Shown here one piece after another: positions 1 through 10,820 of a stretch of DNA of 64,000 bases (its first letter is position 1; the number at the start of each line of letters is the position of its first letter). The stretch lies in NCBI GenBank assembly GCA_949130495.1, contig OX422209.1, positions 699,723,257 through 699,787,256 on the forward strand, read 5' to 3'. This DNA comes from Sambucus nigra. Its lineage: Eukaryota; Streptophyta; Magnoliopsida; Dipsacales; Adoxaceae. The translations under genes were made by a program, and so were the position numbers. The notes beneath the pieces were generated by a model that worked only from the letters and a program-made list of their open reading frames with translations, had not been told where the DNA came from and made no database searches.

Positions 1-274
1 CGCATCGCATGTACACCGAGTTATAAGCTGATTGATTTAAAACAAAAAATCAAAACAAAGGGTTTGCAACTAGGATCATTTCACTAAAGAAGGAGTTAGG
101 AGAGATGAGAAAGAGAGAGTCCTCTATTAGAGAGTCTTTGCGAGAGAGAGAGATAGAGAGAATTTTTATAGATAGAGAGAGATTTTTTGGGGAGAGAAAG
201 TGTGTGTTTTTTAAAAAGAGAGAGGGGACTTGACCAAATAAGTAGTTAGTGTTACGAGTGAGCTCCTTGCACCC
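1..274 (+). other. Non-coding leader with GA-rich low-complexity tract
   Basis: No gene is seen. Positions of about 104-235 are purine-rich with runs of GAGA and AGAGAG, a simple-sequence tract. It lies just upstream of the gag-like frame and is probably part of the copia untranslated leader. No primer-binding site or LTR end is recognisable. Confidence 0.4.
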
Positions 275-756
275 ATGGAGACTCAGAAGAAACTTGAAGC
301 CCTTATAGCCTCACTCGAAAAAGATCCTAAGATAGCCAGGAAGGTCAAGGTAAATATTGAGGACACATGTGTAAAGATGTGAAATATGTTCCTTGTCCTC
401 GCTTTAGGGTTTGGTAAGAGGCAAGGAATAGGTTTTGACGATGCTTCCACGTCACATGTCACACCGGAATCGATTCTTGAATTCACTATGAATCCTTATA
501 GCTCTCAACCAAAACCCTAAAGAAGAGTTAAGCCAAGAAAACAAACCAAGGTAGGCATAAGACAGTTTATTTATGAACTTAATGCAAGAGAAAAGGACAC
601 CTTAGGAAGTTTTGCTATAGTTTAGGTCGAACTCAACATATGCATACTCCGTCGTACCACTTTAGCGATTTTGCTAGCCTCTGAGAGCAGGTTGAATGTC
701 TAGTAGCCACTTCTCATAATTTGATGGAAGATTTCTAATAGATATCTTTACTTTTT
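275..756 (+). pseudogene. Degenerate gag-like region of the copia element
   Basis: An ATG at 275 opens a frame starting METQKKLEALIASLEKDPK. The same frame continues with in-frame stops (near 380 and 520) through a basic segment reading RRVKPRKQTKVGIRQFIYEL, then decays. It sits immediately upstream of the copia protease, where gag belongs. I do not recognise a standard gag domain or an intact CCHC knuckle, so the assignment rests on position and the partly open frame. It could instead be unrelated sequence captured in the leader. Confidence 0.35.
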
Positions 757-1425
757 GTGGATATTTTCAACATCCTGACTAGACCGAACAACGACAAGGA
801 TAAACAAAAGGTCACCACTATTTGGGTGCCTAAGCGTGAAGAGGAAGCCCTCGTTGTCCATGCTTCTCTTAAAGCTCATAATACCTACCAATGGTATTTT
901 GTCAGTGGTTGCTCCAGGAATATGACTAGTGACGTCTTATTTTTTACCAACCTTGAGGATCACAAGGAAGGTAAAGTCACCTTTGGAGATGGGGGTAAAT
1001 CTAGCATTATAGGATGTGGTACAATAGAGATTCCCAAATTTTCTAAGCTAGATAAAGTTTTGTACATCAAAGGTTTCAAAGCAAACCTTATCCGCAAAAG
1101 CCAACTGCGCGATGGAGACTTTACTGTAAAGTTTGACCAGAATAAGTGTAATGATTTTGATCAAGCAGGTAAACTTTTACTGCAAGGGGTGATGATATAA
1201 GATAACTATTATGGGATTGTGCCCAAGTCCCCATTTATGTGCAACAATGCAATGATCACTTTTATAGATTTGTGGCATTAATGTCTAGGTCACGTTAATT
1301 TTAGAGAGTTGGAGCGTTTAGTGAAGAAAGACCTAGTCCGTGGCTTTCCGTCGCTTGGAAAGCTAAATTCCACGATTTGTGGTCCTTTCCAGCAGGAAGA
1401 ATAAATCTAGAGTCCCCATCAAAAG
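757..1425 (+). pseudogene. Copia protease and pre-integrase region (inactive)
   Basis: The open frame 757-1200 contains IWVPKREEEALVVHASLKA, then WYFVSGCSRNMTSD, then VTFGDGGKSSIIGCGTI. These match the copia protease and its following segment. Family members normally read LDSGCSRHMTG, so the catalytic Asp is replaced by Val here and the protease would be inactive. From about 1200 the frame continues with stops through LWH, LGHVNFRELERLVKKDLVRGFP and CGPF, which is the GAG-pre-integrase zinc-binding region (H...H...C). The polyprotein would have been cleaved by this protease in virus-like particles. It is now broken by several stops. Confidence 0.75.
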
Positions 1426-2350
1426 TTGAGTTCCATTACAACTACACGTGTTCTTGAGTTGATTCACATGGATCTTATGGGTCCTACTCGTACTGAGAGT
1501 TTGAGTGGTAAGAGGTATATCCTCATGATGGTAGATGATTTCTCTCGTTATTCCATAGTTGGATTATTGAGAGAGAAATTTGACGATGTAAAGTTCCTTA
1601 CAACCAAGTGTCGTATCCTACAAAATAAATATGGAGTCACCATCAATAAGATGCATAGTGACAATGACACAGAATTTAAAGAAGCAAAGGTGGATAGTTA
1701 CTTTGATAGCCTTAAAATTAAACATAAATTTTTGATAATGAAAATTCCTCAGCAAAATGGGATTGTTGAGAGGAAGAACCAAACGATTCAAGAGATGGAT
1801 AGATCCATGCTTCTCAGTCGTAGAGTGCCTAAATGATTTTGGGTAGAGGCGGTGGCTATCACATGCCACACGATGAATAGGGTATATCTTCGTCCACACA
1901 CACTTCAGGGGCCATATGAGTTGTGTCCAGGGAAAAAACCTAACCTTTATTATTTTTTTGTTTTGGGGAGTAAATGATACATCCCGAGGGATAGATACAA
2001 TTAAGAAAGTTTGACTCTTGAAAATATGAGGGAATTATATTAAGATATTCATTGACTAGCAGAGCTTATCGGGTTCTTAACCTATATAGCTATAAGGTTA
2101 TGCAATCAATAAACGTCACTATTAAAGATGACGACCCATCGAAATTTGTTGATCCTAATCCTTTATGTCCCTATAATGATGGTACCATTGTTCCTCACAC
2201 ACCAATGGTGGACCCTACTCTTGATTTAGGGGACACACCTACTTGGGTTTGCAAGAGTCATGGCCCTTTTGTCATTATAGGAGATCCTACTTTAGGTGTC
2301 AAGACTCATGCTAAGCTTGAGAACGTTGTTTACTATTTGTGTTACACGTA
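1426..2350 (+). pseudogene. Copia integrase core and integrase-RT linker
   Basis: Positions 1426-1836 are open and carry the integrase core. The acidic triad is visible: Asp in HMDLMGP, Asp in HSDNDTEFK, and Glu in QQNGIVERKNQT. After a stop at 1834 the family pattern continues as FWVEAVAITCHTMNRVYLRP. A decayed stretch follows, then from 2052 TSRAYRVLNLYSYKVMQSINV, the linker that precedes copia reverse transcriptase. The linker runs through IIGDPTLGVKTHAKLENVVYYLCYT and is cut at 2350 by the Tat-1 LTR. The next residues of the copia protein resume at 28477. Integrase inserts the cDNA; this copy cannot work. Confidence 0.8.
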
Positions 2351-2888
2351 TATTGATACCAAAAATTATTCATGTACGTGGACCAACTATAGATGGACAC
2401 TTGTCTCCTTACATGGAAATAGTCTTATCCAGTATCCACTTAATTGCCCCAGAAGACAATTGCTTGGAAAGCAGGCCGACCAATATGAAGAATGCAGACC
2501 ATCAAAGTAGATAAATAGTCACCACTTAGGAAACAACCAAAGGTCCTTCCACACGTGGTCAAGACTATCAACCATCATATTCATTATGTACAGGTGTAAA
2601 TGCTTGAATATAAAAAGGCATTCTAACCTTTGATCTCCGGGTCACTATGAATACATTGTATTCCTTTCACAAAAGTCATGATAGAACGAATTATAGATTC
2701 TTCTTCTAGTAGTAAGAGTACCTAGCTTTCTATAATCACCCAAATTAATACAATAATAGTGGGCATAGGCTTTTCTCCATAGCGGAATCACTCTAAAAAA
2801 TCCTTGTCTCTTATGAGTTTATTTCATTACATATTATATTTTATCTGTGATTAGAAAATTGGATTTAGTCCATTTTTTGACATCAACA
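2351..2888 (+). repeat. Tat-1 5' LTR
   Basis: This 538-bp repeat matches 27939-28476 along its whole length with scattered differences. It begins TATTGATACC (expected TG mutated to TA) and ends GACATCAACA, just before the primer-binding site. The TATA motif that reads CTATAAATAC in the 3' copy is CTATGAATAC here (about 2645-2654), so the promoter copy that would drive the element is damaged. Confidence 0.85.
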
Positions 2889-2910
2889 GATTGACGTCGT
2901 ATGTGGGAAC
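2889..2910 (+). other. Tat-1 primer-binding site (degenerate)
   Basis: GATTGACGTCGTATGTGGGA follows the LTR directly. In Tat-2 the same site reads GATTGGCGCCGTCTGTGGGA. TGGCGCC starts are typical of plant gypsy primer-binding sites, often assigned to tRNA-Asp. This copy has lost the key GGCGCC core and could no longer prime well. Confidence 0.7.
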
Positions 2911-2950
2911 GTGTGTCTATTACAGTTCTCTATCTTATACATCTTTGTTA

Positions 2951-3945
2951 ATGGGAATGAATAATCTTGAAAGTAGTACCATAAATGAAGGCAATACTAC
3001 CATTCTATCTTCTCCACCTGTAGGAGCAAACCTAAATAGAATCCTAGCCAGTATTGCCCGGGGTCAAGATGCTATGTAAGAAACCATGAGGTAATTGGCT
3101 CAATCATTACAAGCCAGGTCTCTAACTCTTTACAGGCAAAATATGATTCCATATTTGAGGAGAGAAATGCCACCTCCGCTTCCTAGGCATAGCTAACATA
3201 GCTATTCTAAGTCTTCATGTGATAGATCTTACCGTCAGAGAGTAAGCTCATCGCTCAGATCCACAGAATTCTATGAAGACTATTTTTTTTCTCCTGAAAG
3301 GCCAAGCATTTTGGAAAGATTGAGCAAAGCTTCGCCTTTTGATCATTGGGACCCTGAGCAAACACAAATCATCACAGAGAGTTGTTCAAAACCAATGAAC
3401 ATCCAGTTAAAAGTCGTGAAGGCTTGGTAAGATGCAGATCAAGCATCCGACAAACTATTCATGTCAAGCAGACTTCTTAGGAAGAGATCTTAGCACAAAC
3501 ACATGGTCGGGACGATCGAGCTGATTTAAATAGATTCAATGCAGACAATCCTTCATGAAAAAGATCAATCCAACGATTAGAAGATTAATTGGGAGAAATA
3601 GAAAAGGCAAAAAACCCCATTGTAGCGAAATTTTGTTAAGGGGTCTCAGTTATCCAGTAAATTATTGATTTTTCAACTCCATTCAAGTTTAAAACTCAAG
3701 TGGTTACCCCCAAATATGATGGTAAAACTGACCTAATTTTACACATTGAGCGGTATCAGGCTACAATCGATATATACTTTGTTCCTTATGGAATGAGATG
3801 TAAAGATTTTACAGGCACTTAAACTGGTTCAACTGAAATATGGTATAATAATTTTCCCCAGGGACAAATTGCCAACTTTAACCAACTTGCCGAGCTATTC
3901 ATCAACAAATTCTATTTTGGGGACAAGCCAATTAAGAGAGTAGGC
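2951..3945 (+). pseudogene. Tat-1 gag (decayed)
   Basis: The frame starts MGMNNLESSTINEGNTT at 2951, matching the Tat-2 gag start (MADDPESSNRNAGNTG) in position and pattern, including LNRILASIARGQDAM against the LAGIMMNLAQGQTAM region of Tat-2. It continues with many stops through segments similar to the Tat-2 capsid core, such as TPFKFKTQVVTPKYDGKT near 3675 and QLAELFINKFYFGDKPIKRV near 3885. It ends abruptly at about 3945, where the next codons belong to RNase H. It would have encoded the structural particle protein. Confidence 0.75.
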
Positions 3946-5091
3946 ATCAAATAATGAAGCTGAGTACGAGGCTTTGATAGCTGGACTGGAATTAGCCTAG
4001 TCATTAGGCATCGAGAAAGTGGTGGCCCACAGTGATTCCTAGTTGGTCGTCAACCAAGTGCTTCATGTATATAGAGTCAAGGGAGATTTGTTGACTAGAT
4101 ACTTGACCAAGGCAATATATGTCATTTTTAAATTTGTAGGCCTATAAATGAACAGGATACTAAGGATAGCTAACGCCCGAGCTAATGCACTTGCTCGACT
4201 AGCTTTAATAACAAGAATAGAACTCAGGAGAAGCATTCTAATTGAGATCTTGGCAAACCGGATTATAGATTAGGATCTAATGATCGTTTTCATTGGTGTA
4301 GATTTGGGACCTTCCTGAATGGATCCATTCAGAGCTTACATTAAAGAAGGAACCCTACTATTTGATTCAAATGAAGCAAAAAGTTTCCGGTACAAAGTAA
4401 CCAGTTATGAGCTAGATAAATGAGTCTTATACAAGAGGGGATATATTGTTTCTTTATTACGTTGTGTCCATCAACTAGTAGTTACTAATTTAATCAAAGA
4501 GGTGCATGAAGGTTCTTGTGGAGCTCATTTAGCTGGTCGATCATTACTCCATAGAATCAACACACGAGGATATTACTGGCCGACTCGGATTGTATATTAT
4601 AGGACCTTCACGAGAAAATATGATAAGTGCGAGAGGTTTACTGTAATTCACAAAGCACCCAATATTACTTTAGCATCGATTACTTCTCCTTGGCCATTCT
4701 TTATTTGGGGAATTGACTTAATCGGCCCATTACCGAGCACCAGAGGCAGGTTCGAGTTCTTGGTAATAACTGTTGATTACTTTACAAAATGGGTGGAAGT
4801 AGAGCCATTGATAGAGATGCCTTATGAGAAGGTATACCAATTCATCTATAAGAACATCTTCTGACCATGGAACCTAATTCGATAATGATGAATTTGAAGC
4901 ATACTATGTTCAATCCAATATCCAAAAACTTCACTTTACACCAGGGCATTCACAAAGCAATGGTCAGACGGAAGTAACTAATGGAACCTTGCTTAATGTA
5001 CTGAAGAAGAGACTTGAAGCTGCTAAGGGTAACCAGATTAATGAATTGCACTCTGTTCTTTGGTCTTATAGAACAATGTTGAGGACAACAA
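3946..5091 (+). pseudogene. Tat-1 archaeal-type RNase H end and integrase N-terminal half
   Basis: Right after the deletion point the frame reads NNEAEYEALIAGLELA, the middle of the Tat archaeal-type RNase H, then NARANALARLALITR. The integrase follows: zinc-binding HEGSCGAHLAGRSLLHRI...GYYWPT and KCERF, then WGIDLIGPLPSTRGRFEF with the first catalytic Asp, and VDYFTKWVEVEPL. At about 4861 some 11 residues present in Tat-2 are lost. The frame resumes at TDHGT (second Asp) and continues to HSQSNGQTEVTNGTL (catalytic Glu). It is cut at 5091 by the Tekay LTR and resumes at 15810. Several in-frame stops are present. Confidence 0.8.
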
Positions 5092-8035
5092 TGTGACACC
5101 CCGACTAATTAAATACCGGGTAGCTACTCCTTTATTAAATTAATACAAAATGCCAAGTTGGTTCAGTTAACAACATCACTGTCGAAAACATTTTAAAAAT
5201 TACTAACCACCTAATATTTAAAAAGGATAGATGTCAAATTTTAAATTAAGTCTGATTAACATGCAATAAAAGAATAATGGAGGAACAACATAATTCCATT
5301 CACCATAACGAAGTAATGAAATAACCAACAAATATTAATAAATCCGGAGGAAAACTCCTCACAACAATCCCACAACTGAAATGAATAAAACAAAGTATCC
5401 TGAATTAATTACATGCCAAATAGTTTGAAAATCTGAAATAGGAAATGACTCTAATGTAAATGGGCGACATGCCCTACAACTGATGAATACTGAATATGGA
5501 GTCAAGATGAAAGAAGCGTCTACTAGAAAGGCCCTGTAACTTCCACAAACAGCTACAGCTCGTCACCTGAATGAGAATCCTAAGCATGATGTCCTTGTGG
5601 CTGGGCACCTAAAATGGTTTTTACAAAAAGTAGATTTGAAAGCAAACGGGTCAGAGCCCGAAAGTGGAGAGTATTTTAAAATAGCAAGTGCTTTAATAAC
5701 ATTAAAACAACGAATGCAAAATACATGTTAGGATGTGCACTCACATGAAATACTCACCTCTCGTCTAATTGTGCACCCCTAACGTATAGCACCCATCTAA
5801 GTGATAATTACATCTAACTAAACTGACATGAGTTCTAACCTTTCTACTCGGTTCCCATTTTACATTCTAATGTTATCAATTAAATAGAGGCTTTACATAC
5901 GCTCGGATTCTCAATTAAGCAATACAATTCATTTCAGGTTATCCCTATATATTTTCTCAAAGCGTTTCCATATTTATACACACAATACCACATGAAAGTT
6001 CTCATTAATTAAGTGTATATTATTCACGTCATAAATATACAATACAAGCACCCCGAGACTAAGCTGCGGTGCACACATACTCTGCTATCAATCCCGGTAC
6101 ATCACGTACATAAGGATCACGCATTCCGAATCTCTCAGGAATCGTTCTCAGATAACAACAATCACACACAATGGAGGCGAACACAGTCACATCACATGGG
6201 TCACGCACATACCTATGCTCCCACGATCAGTAGACTTATTAACAGCCCAATAAGTCCTTCTTTGACCTATGTTCTCGAGGTACCAATCTAAATCCCCCCC
6301 GTAGGCAACACAAGGATAGATGGCCCTAAACGAACGCAAACCTCCCGTGATAGCAAGTATGGTAGGTATGTCATACACATAAAATCATATACATATACTA
6401 AGTATGCACACATCTTAGTAATCACCATAATTTATTTGTGGTACACTTCTAATTCTCATACCAACTTATAATGTTACACGATATACATATCTCCGGTTAA
6501 TATAATTATTCAAGCTGTCAATTATTCTCACACCGTAATAGACACTCACGTCCTAATCCATAATTTCCATTTGGTTCAAATCACACTCCTATGTTCTACT
6601 CCTCATAATATCCCAAATATCCCAAATATATCAACTAATCATCAAGGAAGTTTTATCTCTATATTTGAACAAGGTTACGGGACACGCGAAATCAAAACAG
6701 GCCAAAAAGCCTAAACTGTCAGCTCGTTAGAAGTCTCGTTCGAACGAGGCTGCTCGAACGAGAGTTCGTTCGAACGAAGTGGGATTTCTAACGAGATCTC
6801 GTTCGAACGACAGGCGTCGAATGAACATCCCCCTCATTAGAAGTCAAAGGTCAACTCGTTAGAAGCTCGTTCGAACGAGCTCGTTCGAACGACCTGGGTA
6901 GGTCTTCTAACGAGAGACCAGTTTCGAGCCCAGATTTCCTTTTTTTGTTTTTCCATCTTTTCTTCACATCTAATCCCACATAAAAATCGTCCCAACATTA
7001 TTTTAAGGTTTCTAATCCATACCAAACAATCGTAGGTCATAATTAAACAATTATCTAGGGTCAAATCTTCCTAAACATCATCAAATCATTAATTCTCCTC
7101 ATTTATCCCCAAATCCCATGAACATGAACCCTAAAATTTTTAAGTCACCAATGGGTATAATTAAATCCGTTTTTATTTCATACTAGATATATTATCATCA
7201 GAATAATAACCTAAATGCAATTCTACATGCAATTCCTCATCAAAAAGTAAGTTCCAATTCCAATTTAAATGGGTTTTTTATCAATCTCCCAACAACAATG
7301 AAATTTCAGAAATGTCTAAGCATGGAGAAAACATTCAATGCTATTAATGAAATTTAAACCACTAACCTTATGTCTTTCTCTGATTTTGATGTTGAATTGA
7401 TGAATTATTCTCTCTCTCTCTGCAGGATTTCTCCTCTCTTTTCGCTCTACAAGCTCTTCTCCTCCAAGGTGACAATAGTGGCTAGGGTTTGCCTTAGGAA
7501 ACTCTTGGAACTAATTCTAATAACCCCCGTAGCCCATTAGGTCATAAGGTGTAGTTAGTGGGTTTAGTGGGTAATTACCAAATCAGATTTTTATTTCCTA
7601 ATTTTCGTTGGTTTTAATTCCCAAAAATCTAAAATTACCAAACTACCCTTTTACGTTGCCGGTATGGCCTAAAAATGCCCCGAGACCCAAACTAAACCCC
7701 CGGCTAGTGTTTTCTGACTATTTCGACCCTTCCGGACGCGTTGGCGCACTCAAAATGACCATACGGTTAATAGAATAAAATTCACTTTTTAATTAAAATA
7801 ATTATATTCCTGACGCGACTGTCACACGCGTCTCAACAAAATTTCCAAATTACCGTATTTCTATCTCACGACAAATTTCATAGTTCAATATTCATATATA
7901 TAGTCATATATACACATTATAATCAAATACCAACTCACATCTCGTTAGTATTTTATCCGGATTAATTCCCAAATTAATTCACATTAAATTTAATCAATCC
8001 CATAAATAAATATCACGAAAATACGGGGTATTACA
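5092..8035 (-). repeat. Tekay 3' LTR (2944 bp)
   Basis: The + strand reads TGTGACACCCCGAC at the start and CGGGGTATTACA at the end, giving a TG...CA LTR in either direction. It matches 12895-15809 along its length. Positions 6720-6910 hold a cluster of TTCGAA-centred palindromes, one of which is duplicated relative to the other LTR. Another 10-bp duplication lies at about 6610-6630. ORF-like stretches in it are conserved only because both LTRs descend from one template. Confidence 0.93.
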
Positions 8036-8049
8036 TACTTCCCCCCTAA
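8036..8049 (-). other. Tekay polypurine tract
   Basis: On the - strand the sequence reads TTAGGGGGGAAGTA directly before the 3' LTR starts at 8035. This is the standard site for priming plus-strand DNA synthesis in LTR retrotransposons. Confidence 0.85.
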
Positions 8050-8077
8050 TAACTGAATTTCGTCCCGAAATTCGAAA

Positions 8078-9460
8078 CTAGAATGTACCTGGTAAGAATA
8101 ACTCTGGATAATGTTCGCGCATTTCATCCTCGCGCTCCCATGTGGACTCCTCGACATTGTGATGTCGCCACTGAACACGCACTAACGGAACTATCTTTGA
8201 CCGCAATTTCCTCTCACTTCGGTCCAAAATAGCAATCGGCCCCTCCTCGTAGGAGCTATCAGGCTGGAGATCGATGTCCTCCAAAGCAATATGAGAATGA
8301 GTCAAATCGTCTCTAAGATATTTCCTTAGCGAGGAAATATGAAATACATCGTGAATCCGATGCAAATGCTCCGGTAACCCAAGTCTATACGCAACCGGTC
8401 CAATCCGTTCGATGATAGGGAATGGCCCCACGTATCTCGGTGCCAACTTCCCCTTCTTCCCGAATCGCATAATCCCCTTCATAGGAGATACTCTGAGTAA
8501 AACCTGGTCCCCCACTTCAAATTCCTTAAAGGATCTCTTCGCATCAGCATAGCTCTTCTGCCGGTCCTAAGCCACCCGAATGCGACTCCGTATCAATTAT
8601 ATCCTCGCCGAAGTATCCTGAATTACTTCCGGCCCTAGTAGTTTGTTGTCCCCCACCTCCAACCAACATGCTGGGGAACGATAAGGTTTACCGTACAACG
8701 CCTCAAATGGAGCCATGCCAATGGTGAACTGGTAGGAGTTGTTGTAAGCAAACTCTACCAGTGAAAGATACTGCTCCCATCCACCCCCAAAATCGATGAT
8801 GCACATACGTAGCATGTCCTCCAACATCTGGTTTGTACGCTCGGTTTGCCCATCGGTCTGCGGATGATAAGCCGTACTCAACCGCAATTCTGTGCCCATG
8901 GCCTCCTGAAAACTCTCCCAAAATCGTGAAACAAATATATTGTCTCTGTCAGACACGATATTTAGGGGCACACCGTGAAGTCTCACTATCTCTGCGATAA
9001 AAAGCTGGGCATACTGTCCCGTAGTGTAGTCTGTCCTTACGGGTAGAAAATGAGCGACTTTGGACAACCTGTCCACAATCACCCAAACGGAGTCGTGACC
9101 CCTCTGTGACGTAGGCAACCCCGTGATAAAATCCATGGATATGCTCTCCCACATCCACATCGGGACCTCCAATGGCTGTAGAAGTCCTGTCGGTCTCTGA
9201 TGATCCACTTTTACCAGCTGACAAGTGGCGCATTTAGAAACAAACACGGCAATATCTCTCTTCATCCCGCTCCACCAATACTGTCGTCTCATGTCTTGGT
9301 ACATTTTGTCCCCTCCGGGATGTACCGCGAGCCGTGAGCCGTGCGAATCTGCCATCACCTCGTGTCGTAATTCCTCCCCTTCAGGAATTACCAATCTCCC
9401 ATTGAAGCGTAATCCCCCATCTGAACTAACAGTATAGGACTCGACTCCTTCTGCTAGTAA
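8078..9460 (-). pseudogene. Tekay pol: integrase with C-terminal chromodomain
   Basis: The zinc-binding region has its His in AVHPGGDKMYQDMRRQYWW and Cys in SKCATCQLVK. The catalytic core follows: SMDFITGLPTS (Asp), NIVSDRDNIF (Asp) and PQTDGQTERTNQ (Glu). After two stops (about 8597 and 8568) the frame continues with the GPF-like segment YVGPFPIIERIGPVAYRLGLP. A chromodomain near the C-terminus reads VRVQWRHHNVEESTWERED. Chromodomains of this clade are thought to steer insertion to heterochromatin marks. The frame is shared with the upstream RT. Stops at about 9461, 8597 and 8568 interrupt it, and each is one C-to-T step from Arg or Gln. The natural stop is at 8078. Confidence 0.92.
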
Positions 9461-10820
9461 TCAAACTATCTGCTCCTGACAGAACGAGTCATTTGCCTGT
9501 GCCTTTACCACCTTCGTGACAATCTGCGGTGTAACGGTCATCACAGACATGAACGATGGGGCCACTGCATCCTGGTGTTCCAACTCCTTCCACTTGGCCT
9601 TCCACACCCCTGCTACCTCATCTACTGGCCTACGGCTCAACGCGTCTGCTACCATGTTAGCCTTCCCCGGGTGATATTGGATATCAAACTGATAGTCCTT
9701 CACAAACTCAAGCCACCTTCGCTGCCTCATATTCAACTCCTTCTGCGTGAATAGGTACTGTAGGGACTTGTGGTCTGTGAACAATCGAAAGTTCTCCCCC
9801 AAAAGATAATGTCTCCAAATCCGTAGGGCAAATACCACTGCCGCTAACTCCAAGTCATGAGTGGGGTAATTCTTCTCGTGAGTCTTTAGCTTACGGGAAG
9901 CATAAGCTATGACCTGACTCTCCTGCTGTAATACACCTCCAAGTCCTTGCAAGGACGCATCGGTGTAGACTAGATACTCAACTCCCGGTCTCGGCAATGC
10001 TAACATAGGTGCTGAGGTCAACTTATCCTTCAACTCATCAAATGCCAACTGACAGGCATCACTCCAGATGAATGGCACACCCTTACGAGTCAGATGGGTC
10101 AAAGGACCCGCTATCTTCGAAAATCCCCGAATGAACCTCCTGTAGTATCCTGCTAGGCCCAAGAAACTACGGATCTCAGTCGGTGTCGTGGGCTGTCCCC
10201 ACTCCCTCACCGCGTATACCTTCCCCGGATCAACGGATATTCCCCGGTCGGAAATAATATGCCCCAAAAACTGGACCTCCTTCAGCCAAAACCCGCATTT
10301 CTCATACTTTGCATACAGCTCGTTCTGACGTAGCGTCTGCAAAACCTGCCTCAAATGCTCAGCGTGCTCCTCCTCTGTCTAGGAGTAAACCAGGATATCA
10401 TCAATGAAGACAATGATGAACTGATCAAGGAACTCTCTGAACACCCTATTCATCAAGTCCATAAACACGGCTGGAGCGTTGGTCAAGCCAAAAGGCATAA
10501 CCCGAAACTCGTAAGAACCATATCTCGTTAAGAACGCAGTCTTCGAGACATCCTCTTCCCTGATACGCAACTGATGGTATCCCGATCGCAAATCAATCTT
10601 CGAGAAGAAATAAGCTCCTCTCAATTGGTTGAATAGGTCATCGATTCGAGGCAACGAATACTTATTCCGTATCGTGACCTTGTTCAACTCCCGGTAGTCC
10701 ACACACAATCTCAGTGAACCATATCTCTTTTTTTACAAACAAAACTGGAGCGCCCCAAGGTGAGGTACTCCTGCGAATAAAGTCCTGACCCAACAGCTGC
10801 TCTATCTGATCTCGTAGCTC
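9461..10820 (-). pseudogene. Tekay pol: reverse transcriptase and RNase H
   Basis: RT motifs appear in order: [56 protein letters not shown] and [13 protein letters not shown], where FIDD is the polymerase active site. After a stop at about 10379 the frame continues [14 protein letters not shown] and [14 protein letters not shown]. RNase H then shows all four acidic positions: Asp in [11 protein letters not shown], Glu in HDLELAAVV, Asp in [11 protein letters not shown] and Asp in [10 protein letters not shown] net one-base frameshift lies at about 10722-10734 in a T-run, just before the RT core, and a TGA lies at about 10820. Apart from these lesions the domain residues look intact. Confidence 0.92.

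Noticed and set aside
6013..6291. Open frame of 92 codons repeated almost identically at 13814-14092
   Set aside because: Both lie at the same place in the two Tekay LTRs, so the conservation comes from LTR duplication, not from coding selection. No domain is recognisable.
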